Source: Tetragenococcus koreensis
GTDB taxonomy: Bacteria > Bacillota > Bacilli > Lactobacillales > Enterococcaceae
NCBI RefSeq assembly: GCF_003795145.1
Contig: NZ_CP027786.1
Coordinates: 868,001-932,000 of the forward strand
DNA: 64,000 nucleotides
Direction: 5' to 3'
Below the pieces are notes generated by a model that was not told where the DNA came from, searched no databases, and worked only from the letters and a program-made list of their open reading frames with translations. The position numbers and the translations under genes were made by a program. This document shows, one piece after another, positions 28,426 to 37,540 of the stretch. Position 1 is the first letter of the stretch; each line of letters opens with the position of its first letter.

Positions 28426-30306
28426 TTATGTGTACTCGCTTAAATATTCCCAACGTTCCATTTTATCAGATAATTCTTCTTCTTTTTGGTCGACTTCTTG
28501 CTGTAGTTCTTGCAGTTTAGTATAGCTATTGCTTTGTTGATTCATTTCTTCTTTTAACTGAGCAATCGACGTTTCTAATGAATCGATAACATCTTCAATG
28601 GTTTTCCATTCTTGTTGTTCCGCGTAAGTTAATTTTTTCTTTGTTTGTGGTTTTTCTGCAGTTTTTGGTTCAACCGGCTTTAGTTTAGATTGTGTCTTAG
28701 TAGCTGCTTTTTCTTGCCGATAATCATCGATTGAGCCTATATAACTATCAATCGAGCCATTTCCGTTAAAAATCAATAATTTCTCGGCCACTTTATCTAA
28801 GAAATAGCGATCGTGAGAAACCGTAATTACTGCACCCGAGAAAGTTTGCAAATAACCTTCTAAAATAGTCAAAGTATCGATATCTAAATCATTGGTTGGT
28901 TCATCCAAAAGTAAAACATTGGGTTGTCCAATTAATAATTTTAATAAATATAAACGACGTCTTTCACCACCGGATAATTTTCCAATTTTGGTTCCGTGCA
29001 TAAATCGAGGAAATAGGAACTGTTCAAGCATTTCTGCAACGCTAGTCGTTGTTCCATCACGTTGAGTAGCCTCTTCGGCAGCTTCTTGTAAATAACTGAT
29101 TATCCGCTTATCTTCGTCCATTGCTTCATTTTGTTGGGTATAATAAGCAATACGCACTGTTTCACCAACAATCAGTTCACCTGAATCTAATGGTAAGCGC
29201 TCTGCTAAAATATTTAACAGGGTTGATTTTCCTGCACCATTTTCGCCCGTAATACCTAAACGTTCTTTTGATTGGATCAATAAATTAAAGTGGTCTAGAA
29301 TTGTTTGTTGGTTTACTTGATAAGAGCCATCTTTAATCTCTAGAACTTTTTTGCCTAACCGTTTCGTCGCAAAGTCTAACTCTACTTGTTCATCCGTTTG
29401 AACTTGATGAAGATTTTCTTTTAAATCTTCAAAACGATTAATTCGCGCTTGTTGTTTAGTACTGCGCGCCTTGGCGCCTGCACGCATCCAAGCTAATTCT
29501 TGTTTATACAATTGTTTGCGTTTATTTTCTTGTTCTGCTTCGATTCTTTGACGCTCTGCTTTTTCTGCTACGTAAGTCTCATAATTGCCTTGATATTCAT
29601 AGAGTTTACCAAAAGACAATTCAAAAATACGGTTGGTTACATGATCTAAAAAGTAACGATCATGCGTTACCATCAAGACAGACCCTCGATAGCGAGATAA
29701 ATAATCTTCTAACCATTCAATTGCATCATAATCCAAGTGGTTAGTGGGCTCATCGAGCAAAAGTAAGTCTGGCTCGTCAATTAATACCTGCGCTAAGCCC
29801 ACACGTTTTTGCTGTCCACCTGATAAAGTTTCAACCTTTTTGTCTAAAGTTGAAATACCTAATTTTTGTAAAATGATTTTAGCATTTGTGTCGGTATTCC
29901 AAGCATCTTTTTCATTCATCGCTTCTTGTGCCGCAGCGTATCTATTCTGTGCTTTTGTTGATTGACTATCATTTTCTAATTCAAGCAAAGCTTGCTCATA
30001 CTGTTTTACCACACGCACTTGCTCATTTTCCCCTTGAAAAACTACTTCTAGTACATTTTGTTTAGGATCTAAAATGGTATCTTGTAATAAATAGCCGATA
30101 CGATAATCACTAGGATAATAAACATGCTGCTTATCTCCATCATCTGTTTCCAAACCCGCTAGTATCGATAACAAGCTTGTCTTTCCGGTACCATTAACAC
30201 CGATTAACCCAATTCGATCATGTTCATGGATAATAAATGAAATTTGATCAAAAAGTACTTTATCACCGTACGTTTTTGAAAGATCGCTAACTTTTAATTC
30301 TTTCAC
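28426..30306 (-). CDS. ABC-F family ATPase (Uup/YfmR type)
   Basis: Soluble translation-associated ATPase with two nucleotide-binding domains and no membrane segments. Walker A motifs are GVNGTGKTS and GENGAGKST, with signatures LSGGQQKR and LSGGERRR and Walker B regions ending LLLDEPTNHLD and LLLDEPTNDLD. A charged C-terminal coiled coil (about 545-626) is typical of the Uup/YfmR branch. The GTG at 30304-30306 fits a GGAGG eight bases before it; the longer frame would overlap the promoter-like TACAAT. Antibiotic resistance is possible in the superfamily but not indicated here. Confidence 0.9.
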   Translation of the reverse strand: MKELKVSDLSKTYGDKVLFDQISFIIHEHDRIGLIGVNGTGKTSLLSILAGLETDDGDKQHVYYPSDYRIGYLLQDTILDPKQNVLEVVFQGENEQVRVVKQYEQALLELENDSQSTKAQNRYAAAQEAMNEKDAWNTDTNAKIILQKLGISTLDKKVETLSGGQQKRVGLAQVLIDEPDLLLLDEPTNHLDYDAIEWLEDYLSRYRGSVLMVTHDRYFLDHVTNRIFELSFGKLYEYQGNYETYVAEKAERQRIEAEQENKRKQLYKQELAWMRAGAKARSTKQQARINRFEDLKENLHQVQTDEQVELDFATKRLGKKVLEIKDGSYQVNQQTILDHFNLLIQSKERLGITGENGAGKSTLLNILAERLPLDSGELIVGETVRIAYYTQQNEAMDEDKRIISYLQEAAEEATQRDGTTTSVAEMLEQFLFPRFMHGTKIGKLSGGERRRLYLLKLLIGQPNVLLLDEPTNDLDIDTLTILEGYLQTFSGAVITVSHDRYFLDKVAEKLLIFNGNGSIDSYIGSIDDYRQEKAATKTQSKLKPVEPKTAEKPQTKKKLTYAEQQEWKTIEDVIDSLETSIAQLKEEMNQQSNSYTKLQELQQEVDQKEEELSDKMERWEYLSEYT

Positions 30307-30329
30307 GATATCTTCCTCCGATCCATGCC

Positions 30330-30338
30330 ATTGTATCA
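30330..30338 (-). promoter_or_regulatory. Putative extended -10 promoter of the ABC-F operon
   Basis: Minus-strand TGATACAAT, an extended -10 match, about 27 bases before the start. The -35 is poor. Confidence 0.35.
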
Positions 30339-30460
30339 CAAAATAGTTGGTTTCAGTAAAAATTCTAAAACGAAAATTTTTGTTATTGTTGATTATTTTT
30401 TACTCGTAAAATAAGTCTAATTTTTAGATTAGTCCAAATCGACTATAAATAAGGAGGACC

Positions 30461-30530
30461 TTTGGAAAAGAAGACTGATCACTTCTACTTCCCTTGTTCT
30501 TAACAGACTCCCTTCATATATGATAAAAAA
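30461..30530 (-). repeat. Degenerate copy of the leader-like element at 19.3 kb
   Basis: Minus-strand sequence just after the PBP terminator shares the core AACAAGGGAAGTA with 19.3 kb, plus similar flanks: a TATATRAAGG stretch before it and a CTTC-TTTT-CCAAAG stretch after it. The two copies sit in the same position, directly downstream of a terminator. It lies in the 30307-30568 gap. Confidence 0.4.
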
Positions 30531-30561
30531 GCAGCGAACAGTTAAAAATTGTCCGCTGCTT
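30524..30561 (-). terminator. Terminator of the class B PBP gene
   Basis: AGCAGCG-type stem of 11 bases with one mismatch (30550-30560 with 30530-30540), then TTTTTT. Confidence 0.88.
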
Positions 30562-30568
30562 TCATTTA

Positions 30569-32701
30569 TTAATTATCTTTATACAAATCATAATAAGCGT
30601 CCATAACTTCTTTAGTAATTTTTTGGTTAGGTGTGCCTCGATCATCGCTTCGCCGAATTTGTGGAATTACCACAGCAAAAGCAATTTCTGGATCATCATA
30701 CGGGCCGTAGCTAACCATATTCAAGTTATCAACGCTAATTTCGTTACCATCTTCAAAAACTGACATTTCCGCAGTACCGGTTTTAGCTGCCAAATCCATT
30801 TTAGCATCAGCCAAACTTTTAGCGGTCGTCCAAGCGTTATTTTCATTTGCTACATCGTGGAAACCTTTTTGAATAGTATTTAGGTTTTCATCTGAAATAT
30901 CTACTTCATTCAGAACTTCGGTATCAATTTTATCTTTTTCTTCACCTAGGCCGCCTTCCTCATCATTATCATAAATTCCAGTAACTAAATGAGGACGAAC
31001 GCGTTTGCCGTCGTTAGCAACGGTTGAAACGTATTGAGCCAATTGCATTGGTGTGTACGTATCAAATTGTCCAAAAGATAAATCTAGAAGGTTCCCAGCT
31101 TGTCCATCAGCGTCACTCAACTCATCAACAGGTGTGCGTATTCCTGTCACTTCATCCGGTAAGTCGATACCTGTTTTAACTCCCATACCGTATTGAGCCA
31201 TAGCATCGCGCAATTGTTTATAAACGCCACCTTGGCTTTGAACGCCAGGAATAGAAACTGTGCCGCCATTATAATTAATACCTAACATTTTTAAAGTAAC
31301 TTGGATCATATAGGAGTTCGAAGAATATTCCAAGGCCTTTTGAGCAGACAAGTTTTGGTTGTTATTCCCATTTCTATTGAAAATAGAGGCCTTGTTATTA
31401 GAACCAGCTAAACGAACCGGCTGATCGTAAAGTACTTCGTTTCCTTGGATTGCCCCAGATTTCCAGCCAGCAGTCAGTGTACCTGCTTTGACAACAGAAC
31501 CTGGAGTAAAGGATTTCGTGTAGGTTCCAATCGCGTCTTCATCAATATCAGAAGAACCTGTCTCATGATAATAACCACTCAATGACAGTATCTCGCCTGT
31601 TTTCGGATCCATTGCCACAGCATAAATTCCAGGTGAATAGTTCGCCATACCATCATCAATTAACTCTTGATAATTGTCTTTAACAATTGTATCAACTTCT
31701 TGTTGAAATTCTGAGTCAATTGAAAGTTTTAAATTATCACCCTTTTTGCCTTCTGAAACAGTATTTTGGTTGACAATTTGTCCATTACGATCAATCGAAA
31801 CTTCGCTTTCTGACTTCGTTCCTTGTAAGACACTTTCATATTGTTTTTCTAAATAGCTTGTGCCGACACGATCATTACGAGAATAACCTTTGTCAACATA
31901 CTCTTCCTCTTCTTCAGCAGGTAGACCTTGTTCTTGCGTGGACACTTGTCCAATAACACTTTGTAATGGGTTTTCATCAGTGACCATCTTTCTAGTCCAG
32001 TCCATACCAGTAGAAACGCCTGGTAATTCTGTTGCACGTTCGGAAACACGCGCAATTTCTTCATTAGAAACATCACTGTTTTTAATATAATCAGTGGTTA
32101 ATTCTTGCGTACCGTTTAAACGCTGAAAGATCGTAGCCAATCTCATTTGATCATTATTAAAGTCAATTTCATCATCTTGAACTTTATCTACCAAAGCAGA
32201 ATATTCTTCTGATTCAGGTAAATTAGATTCTTTTTCGGACAGACGATCACGAGCAGCTTCAAGATGATCTTCATCAGCTAGCCAGAAATCTTTTAAATCA
32301 CGTTCTGTCAGACTATCGTCTACATCGAAATCAACCAGTTCATCTAATTTTTCTGCGATGTCCAATAAGTCTTGAGCTTCCATATCTAAACCTCTAGTAA
32401 ACGTAATGGCTGCTTCAGAATTATTTTGCACTAATGGTTCACCCTGTGAGTCATAGATCATCCCTCTAGGAGTACTTTGCTCAATTGTTCGTACTGAAGA
32501 TGCTTTGATTCTAGTTTCCATGTTCTCACTGTTGACAATTTGAAGGTTTCCTAATTGAACAACCAATGCAACAAATAAAATAAAGATCACCACAAACAGC
32601 ACATTTAACCGAAAAGGAACATGAGATCTTTTATATGTATGAATTTTTTCTTCACTCTCTTTTTTGGCAGAGTTTTTTAAATGATTACTTTTCTTGGGCA
32701 T
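30569..32701 (-). CDS. Class B penicillin-binding protein (monofunctional transpeptidase)
   Basis: Cross-links peptidoglycan at the outer face of the membrane. One N-terminal transmembrane segment (about 31-53) precedes the dimerisation domain with RGMIYDSQGEPL. The transpeptidase motifs are Ser402 in PGSVVKAG (SxxK), SSN in EYSSNSYM and KTG in AAKTGTAEM. The 710 residues include an acidic stretch around 110-200. By architecture it is an elongation-type PBP2 relative rather than FtsI, but I do not assign a symbol. Single-gene unit with own terminator. Confidence 0.92.
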   Translation of the reverse strand: MPKKSNHLKNSAKKESEEKIHTYKRSHVPFRLNVLFVVIFILFVALVVQLGNLQIVNSENMETRIKASSVRTIEQSTPRGMIYDSQGEPLVQNNSEAAITFTRGLDMEAQDLLDIAEKLDELVDFDVDDSLTERDLKDFWLADEDHLEAARDRLSEKESNLPESEEYSALVDKVQDDEIDFNNDQMRLATIFQRLNGTQELTTDYIKNSDVSNEEIARVSERATELPGVSTGMDWTRKMVTDENPLQSVIGQVSTQEQGLPAEEEEEYVDKGYSRNDRVGTSYLEKQYESVLQGTKSESEVSIDRNGQIVNQNTVSEGKKGDNLKLSIDSEFQQEVDTIVKDNYQELIDDGMANYSPGIYAVAMDPKTGEILSLSGYYHETGSSDIDEDAIGTYTKSFTPGSVVKAGTLTAGWKSGAIQGNEVLYDQPVRLAGSNNKASIFNRNGNNNQNLSAQKALEYSSNSYMIQVTLKMLGINYNGGTVSIPGVQSQGGVYKQLRDAMAQYGMGVKTGIDLPDEVTGIRTPVDELSDADGQAGNLLDLSFGQFDTYTPMQLAQYVSTVANDGKRVRPHLVTGIYDNDEEGGLGEEKDKIDTEVLNEVDISDENLNTIQKGFHDVANENNAWTTAKSLADAKMDLAAKTGTAEMSVFEDGNEISVDNLNMVSYGPYDDPEIAFAVVIPQIRRSDDRGTPNQKITKEVMDAYYDLYKDN

Positions 32702-32890
32702 GATAACATCCTTCCACCTCGAACTACTGATATCATTTTACCAAAAATTTCAAATTAAAAAAGCAAAATCACGGATTTGAAGAAATATTTATACAAAACA
32801 CAAAAATTGGCAATAAAAATCAATTTTGTTTCACGTAGCTTTAAACATTTTTTACAAAATAATGATTCTACACACTTTCCAGACATTTTA

Positions 32891-32908
32891 TTCACGAAAT
32901 TCCGTGAA
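32891..32908. repeat. Near-perfect palindrome upstream of the PBP gene
   Basis: TTCACGAAATTCCGTGAA has nine-base arms with one mismatch. On the plus strand it is followed by seven T, but no plus-strand gene precedes it. It lies between the LCP terminator and the PBP start, a position for an operator. The rest of 32702-32964 is AT-rich without a clear feature. Confidence 0.4.
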
Positions 32909-32964
32909 ACTTTTTTTGTGCTATCTCCAGTGTGGATAACTTTTTAAAAAGATCTTTTTTCTAC

Positions 32965-32998
32965 TAAAAAAGACCCATGCTTACATGAGTCTTTTTTG
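32965..32998 (-). terminator. Terminator of the LCP gene
   Basis: AAAAAAGACTCATG/CATGGGTCTTTTTT, 14-base stem with one G-U or mismatch and a four-base loop, on both strands. Confidence 0.9.
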
Positions 32999-32999
32999 C

Positions 33000-34277
33000 T
33001 TACTGATAATTCTCATTTATCATCCCGTCACCTAACCCTTGATCATATCCTGGATCATAGTTATTGGGTTGGTTATAATCTCCTTGCTGTTGGGATGATA
33101 TCTGAGGTTCCTCTGCTTGCTGTTCTTCTGCCAGCACCTCAGGGCCTTGTTCTTCTTGTGGTACTTCTTCTTCTTCTTGCTCAGTTGCTTCTGGATAACT
33201 TTCTGAGTTTTCATCATCTTGTGAATCTGGCACTTGACTATCATCATCAGACTCTGACTCGTCTGTATCATCATAGAATTGATTTCCAATAAATCCGTTT
33301 TGTGAATATTCATTTTGCGGGTCAATTTCCAATTCATCACTTGTTGGCAATTCTAATTGTCGTTTCAATTGATTTTGCAAATCCAGTAACTCATTCATAC
33401 CTAAAATTTGATAAGATATACCATTAATCATTTGACTTTCGCCTTGTAACTGCTCCTGCTCAACTTTTTCAAAAGAAGGATAATAATTACTTGCGATATC
33501 AAGCATATCATTCCAAGAAAGGTCCGTTTTAGAATTTTCCTCTACCGCATTTAAAATACTTCTATAATTACTTACGCTATCGATACTAACTAGTTTATCC
33601 ACGATTTTTGTAACAACTTCGCGTTGTCTTCTTTGTCGTCCGACATCGCCTTCTGGATCGTCTTTTCTCATACGCGCATAAGCTAGACCTGTTTCACCAT
33701 CAAGTTTAATCTTACCCTTAGGCACATGAACACCTTCTAAAGTAAAATCAATTTTGTTGTTTACTTCAATACCACCAACAGTATCAATCAGGTCATTCAT
33801 CCCTTGCAGATTAATCGTCGCATAGTGATCAATTGGGATATCCAACATTTTTTCCACTACATCCATAGAAAGCTCCACGCCGCCATAAGCATACGCATGA
33901 TTTAATTTATCAAAGGTTTGGCCATCGTCAAGCATATCGGCCATAATATCCCGTTCGAGACTGACAATGGTCGATTCTTCTTTTTTAGGATTGACAGTAA
34001 CAACCATCATACTATCGGTACGCGCAGGATCGTCTTCATCTTCTTCACGGCCTAAGCCGCCAGAGTCAATTCCCAATAATAAAATAGAAAAAGGCTCGCG
34101 ATCCGCAATACTAACTTCTTTGTCTCTCTTACTTGATCTTCGATTGATTTCTTCATTAATATTATTTATCGCACTGTTTGCATCATCTAAAGCCTGCATC
34201 CCGTATACAGTGATACCAGCAACGACTAAAGCGAGTGTCGTTAATATCCCCACGATAATTTTCTGATATAAACGCAT
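33000..34277 (-). CDS. LytR-CpsA-Psr (LCP) family glycopolymer ligase
   Basis: Attaches teichoic acids or capsule from undecaprenyl-linked precursors to peptidoglycan. The N-terminus has one transmembrane segment (about 8-28). The LCP domain shows ILLLGIDSGG, ARTDSMMVVTVNP, LERDIMADM and the arginine-rich ARMRKDDPEGDVGRQRRQREV, with Arg and Asp residues that bind pyrophosphate. The last 110 residues are an acidic, Gln/Asn/Ser-rich tail of low complexity. 425 residues. Located beside tagGH, consistent with wall teichoic acid attachment. Confidence 0.92.
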   Translation of the reverse strand: MRLYQKIIVGILTTLALVVAGITVYGMQALDDANSAINNINEEINRRSSKRDKEVSIADREPFSILLLGIDSGGLGREEDEDDPARTDSMMVVTVNPKKEESTIVSLERDIMADMLDDGQTFDKLNHAYAYGGVELSMDVVEKMLDIPIDHYATINLQGMNDLIDTVGGIEVNNKIDFTLEGVHVPKGKIKLDGETGLAYARMRKDDPEGDVGRQRRQREVVTKIVDKLVSIDSVSNYRSILNAVEENSKTDLSWNDMLDIASNYYPSFEKVEQEQLQGESQMINGISYQILGMNELLDLQNQLKRQLELPTSDELEIDPQNEYSQNGFIGNQFYDDTDESESDDDSQVPDSQDDENSESYPEATEQEEEEVPQEEQGPEVLAEEQQAEEPQISSQQQGDYNQPNNYDPGYDQGLGDGMINENYQ

Positions 34278-34368
34278 CCCACACCTCGTTTTCTCCTAAG
34301 AACATTTTATATAAATCTTGGCACAGTTCTTTTGGATTTACAACATCCCGTTTTTTTCATTACTAAAT

Positions 34369-34417
34369 TTTAATAAACCAAAAGAAATGAATATTAGTTT
34401 CTTAAACCTTTATTAAA
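34369..34417 (-). terminator. AT-rich hairpin at the end of tagG
   Basis: TTTAATAAA (34409-34417 read on minus) pairs with TTTATTAAA, with AAGAAA/TTTCTT pairing inside. It overlaps the tagG stop and lacks a clean T-tract, so it is a weak terminator call. Confidence 0.3.
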
Positions 34418-35222
34418 TGTAATCTACAAATTTCGCACGGAATTTCATGTGCAGGTGACTCCCTAATATCAGCATGGTCAATACGATTCCCCAAAATATC
34501 AAAGTATAAGTTGCTTTTTCAAAAAACCACTCGCGGCTTAAAAAGGAATCTCGAAAACCATCAATAATATAATAAATAGGGTTTAGCCTTAATATTTTCA
34601 CTGCCACATCTGGTAAATTGCGATTTTCAACATTTACAATAGCACCTGAGATATAAAACAAAAGCCGTATTGTGGACTGCAAGAAAATATGATAATCACG
34701 AATTAATACGGTAATGGTTGCATTCAACAAACCAAAGGCGAATAAAAAGGAGACCATGCAAATAAAATAATAAAAGTATTGAATCCAATAAACACTAGGA
34801 TTTATGCCAAAAAATAAAGCCGTCACAACAACAATTGCTATCATAGGAAAATATGAAGTAAGGTTACTGACAATGTTAGTTGTCGGCAATATGCTTACCG
34901 GAAATTTCATTTTAGAAACGAGTCCTATTTGTTTATAAATACTATTTGAAGCGCCCAAAATAGAAGAACTCATATAGAACCAAGCGGTAATCCCAATCAG
35001 CAACCATACGATAAAAGGAACGTCACCAACATCTTGTCCTTGCCTGAATCCGACACCAAAAACTAAATAATAGATCCCAATTTGAATTGCTGGGTTTAAT
35101 ATTTGCCACGCCAACCCTAAATAGTGACTCTGGTAATCCGCTTTATCTTCGTACCGCGACATTCGAAAGACCATACCGATATGTTCAAATTGCTCTTTTA
35201 TGACCGTAATAATCTCTTTCAC
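34413..35222 (-). CDS. tagG: Wall teichoic acid ABC transporter permease TagG
   Basis: Six-transmembrane ABC-2 permease that, with TagH, flips lipid-linked teichoic acid across the membrane. Visible segments include YLGLAWQILNPAIQIGIYYLVFG at the N-terminal third and RLNPIYYIIDGFRDSFL near residue 220, both typical of the TagG/RfbA group. A GTG start follows AAGGAAGAG. 269 residues. The tagH gene ends 27 bases upstream, so both are one operon. Confidence 0.92.
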   Translation of the reverse strand: MKEIITVIKEQFEHIGMVFRMSRYEDKADYQSHYLGLAWQILNPAIQIGIYYLVFGVGFRQGQDVGDVPFIVWLLIGITAWFYMSSSILGASNSIYKQIGLVSKMKFPVSILPTTNIVSNLTSYFPMIAIVVVTALFFGINPSVYWIQYFYYFICMVSFLFAFGLLNATITVLIRDYHIFLQSTIRLLFYISGAIVNVENRNLPDVAVKILRLNPIYYIIDGFRDSFLSREWFFEKATYTLIFWGIVLTMLILGSHLHMKFRAKFVDYI

Positions 35223-35249
35223 AAAACTCTTCCTTTTCTACAACAATAT

Positions 35250-36308
35250 TTACTTGAATACCCGCATGATTACGTCTGTCGGATGGGCAACTGAGTAAGT
35301 CAAAGACTTACCACTAAAAGATACTAGCATGCAAAAAACTGTTGCTAATAAGGTCACAACCAAAAGTAACCTGGTTGGAATCGTCATTTTATCACCAAGT
35401 GGCGTACGTTCCAATTTTTTAGCAAGTTGTTTGTTACTTAGATTCTGTTTCTGTAATTCTCCATCTTCAGGGGCTTGTTCTTTTAACTTTTCAAGCGTAA
35501 AGGACTTTTGCTCTTCTTTTTGGCGTTTTTGATAATTTCTTTGTTTTTTCTTGGGTAATTTTTTAAACCACCGAATAAACTTTTTGTAATGCTCCATAAT
35601 TTCTTCTGTAGGGCCAAATTCTCGGATATCACCATAATGCATCCAAATGGTTTTATCACACAATTTTTGTACTTGTTTTAGAGAATGGCTCACAAAAAAG
35701 ATCGTTTTACCTTGCGCTTTGAACTCTAAGATCTTATCGACACATTTTTGATAGAATGTATCATCTCCAACCGACAACGCTTCGTCAATAATCAAAATAT
35801 CCGGATCATTATGAACCGCAATCGAAAATCCTAAGCGTGAACGCATTCCGCTTGAATAGTTTTTGACAGGTTGGTTAATAAAATCGCCTAAGTCAGCAAA
35901 AGCGACAATATCATCAATTCGTTCATCGATTTCTTTATTGGTCATTCCCGACATCAACGCTTTAAGACGAATATTTTCCATTCCCGTCAATTGCTTTTTC
36001 AAGCCAGCGCCAATTGAAATAATCGAAGGCTCTCCATTGATTTCCATAGTCCCTGAAGTCGGCGGAATAATACCACTGATAATATTCGATAGCGTTGATT
36101 TACCTGAACCATTAATCCCAATGAGCCCAATCGACTCGCCAGCTTTAACCTCAAAGCTCACACCCTTTAAAGCCCAAAAACTTGGGATGCTACCATGAGA
36201 AAATTTAAAAAGCGATTTTATTTTGTCTGACTTTTTCTTATAAAGATCGTATTCTTTGGTAACTAATGTAGCTCGTACCTTTACATCATCGTTTTTCAAT
36301 TTATTCAT
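35250..36308 (-). CDS. tagH: Wall teichoic acid ABC transporter ATPase TagH
   Basis: ATP-binding subunit of the TagGH exporter. Walker [10 protein letters not shown] near residue 68, signature [12 protein letters not shown] near 148 and Walker [11 protein letters not shown] near 170. After the ATPase domain comes a Lys/Glu-rich linker (about 250-300), one transmembrane segment (about 310-332) and only about 20 external residues. B. subtilis TagH has a large extracellular domain at this point, so this is a short form. It precedes tagG. Confidence 0.92.
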   Translation of the reverse strand: MNKLKNDDVKVRATLVTKEYDLYKKKSDKIKSLFKFSHGSIPSFWALKGVSFEVKAGESIGLIGINGSGKSTLSNIISGIIPPTSGTMEINGEPSIISIGAGLKKQLTGMENIRLKALMSGMTNKEIDERIDDIVAFADLGDFINQPVKNYSSGMRSRLGFSIAVHNDPDILIIDEALSVGDDTFYQKCVDKILEFKAQGKTIFFVSHSLKQVQKLCDKTIWMHYGDIREFGPTEEIMEHYKKFIRWFKKLPKKKQRNYQKRQKEEQKSFTLEKLKEQAPEDGELQKQNLSNKQLAKKLERTPLGDKMTIPTRLLLVVTLLATVFCMLVSFSGKSLTYSVAHPTDVIMRVFK

Positions 36309-36351
36309 CCATTCTTATCTTAACTGCTTTTTACTTAACAAAAACATTTAT

Positions 36352-36380
36352 ATCATAGCATATTTACTCTATGAAAAGAA
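36352..36380 (-). promoter_or_regulatory. Putative promoter of tagHG
   Basis: Minus-strand TTCTTT (36375-36380), 17-base spacer, TATGAT (36352-36357), about 45 bases before tagH. The -35 is weak. Confidence 0.35.
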
Positions 36381-36438
36381 TAACAAGTAAAAAACTAATG
36401 TTTAACTTAGCATTTTTTTAAAGAACGCCCATCACGCT

Positions 36439-36466
36439 AAAAAAGTCGAGGTTGCTCGACTTTTTT
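36439..36466 (-). terminator. Terminator of tagD
   Basis: AAAAAAGTCGAG/CTCGACTTTTTT stem with a four-base loop; symmetric, so it works on both strands. Confidence 0.9.
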
Positions 36467-36468
36467 AA

Positions 36469-36867
36469 TTAATTTAATTTTAAATCGTTTTTGATCTGTG
36501 TCGTTGAAACCTTAGGCGTTCTTGGTAGATACATCACAGTGACAGAAGTCTGTTCTTCGATAAAGTCAAATTCTCCTACCCAATCATCGCCCATGACAAA
36601 AGTATCGACATGATATTCTTCAACATCTGTCACTTTTTGGCCCCAGCCTTCTTCCGGAATCACTAGATCAACATAACGAATAGCTTCAAGTAACTGCTTA
36701 CGTTTATCATAATCAAAGTAGCACTTTTTTTGTTTTTCTTTCCAATTAAATTCATCTGTTGATAGTGCAACAATTAAATAGTCACCTTGTTCTTTAGCAC
36801 GACGTAACAAATTAATGTGACCATAGTGCAATAAATCAAACGTGCCATATGTAATTACTTTTTTCAT
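36469..36867 (-). CDS. tagD: Glycerol-3-phosphate cytidylyltransferase
   Basis: Makes CDP-glycerol, the donor for poly(glycerol-phosphate) wall teichoic acid. The nucleotidyltransferase motif HYGH is at residues 14-17 of TYGTFDLLHYGHINLLRRAK, and the signature RTPKVSTTQIK is near the C-terminus. 132 residues, the standard length. It supplies the substrate for the two glycerophosphotransferase-type proteins encoded at 54.7 and 61.1 kb. It has its own terminator, separating it from tagHG. Confidence 0.95.
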   Translation of the reverse strand: MKKVITYGTFDLLHYGHINLLRRAKEQGDYLIVALSTDEFNWKEKQKKCYFDYDKRKQLLEAIRYVDLVIPEEGWGQKVTDVEEYHVDTFVMGDDWVGEFDFIEEQTSVTVMYLPRTPKVSTTQIKNDLKLN

Positions 36868-36961
36868 ATCATTACCTCATTTATTTTTAATATATTGAAG
36901 ATACCAAAAAATTTAAAAAATAGCAACTTTACTTCAAAATGCTAAAATTTCGTTTCACAAT

Positions 36962-37444
36962 TTATTCTTTTTCAAAAACGTAATCCACCATTTGATAGCC
37001 ATCTCCGATATCTGTAATTTCTTCTTTTAGCAAAACAAATCCTAGATGCTGATAGACACTAATTGCCTGAGTGTTCCCTTGATTAACCCGTAAATGTTGC
37101 TTTACTCCATATTTCTCACTCAATTCATCAAACCAAGCAAAAACTTCTCTCATTAGCCCTTTATTACGATATTCACTAGTAATATAAATTTTACTTAAAT
37201 ATAGATAATCAGGCGTTACTTTATAAGCGGTGTAACCCACGTATTGGTTATCTAACACTAGTGCATAATAATTAACATCTGCATCAATTTCCTGCATGAT
37301 TAACTCTTTACTCTGATAATGTTCCAACATATATTCTACTTGATTACTGCCGATGATGGGAGTAAATACTTCGTGCCAAATTTTCACTAAAACTGGATAA
37401 AAGTTATCCAATTGGTCTTTTGATGTGATTTTCTGTCTTTCCAA
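36962..37444 (-). CDS. GNAT family N-acetyltransferase
   Basis: A 160-residue acetyltransferase. Motif A is YITSEYRNKGLMREVFAWF near residue 87, followed by LRVNQGNTQAISVYQHLGFVLLKEE, typical of the acetyl-CoA fold. The acceptor is unknown. A TTG start follows AAGGAG nine bases upstream. No operon partner is evident between tagD and sodA. Confidence 0.85.
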   Translation of the reverse strand: MERQKITSKDQLDNFYPVLVKIWHEVFTPIIGSNQVEYMLEHYQSKELIMQEIDADVNYYALVLDNQYVGYTAYKVTPDYLYLSKIYITSEYRNKGLMREVFAWFDELSEKYGVKQHLRVNQGNTQAISVYQHLGFVLLKEEITDIGDGYQMVDYVFEKE

Positions 37445-37480
37445 AACGACAAACTCCTTTGCGAAATCTTCCTATAGTAT

Positions 37481-37512
37481 AAAACCTCCCGCTTTTTTTT
37501 GCGAGAGGTTTT
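37481..37512 (-). terminator. Terminator of sodA
   Basis: AAAACCTCTCGC pairs with GCGGGAGGTTTT (37501-37512 with 37481-37492), one mismatch, loop of eight A on the minus strand. The second arm carries the T run. Confidence 0.75.
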
Positions 37513-37540
37513 ATCAATGTTTTAATAGAAACAGCAAGCT

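Noticed and set aside
28426-30306. ABC-F gene as an antibiotic resistance determinant
   Set aside because: The C-terminal coiled coil and domain spacing fit the housekeeping Uup/YfmR branch, and no attenuator with a leader peptide was seen.
33032-33340. Second frame of 102 codons over the LCP tail
   Set aside because: A by-product of the biased Gln/Glu-rich composition of the LCP tail; Lys/Met-rich translation without recognisable features.
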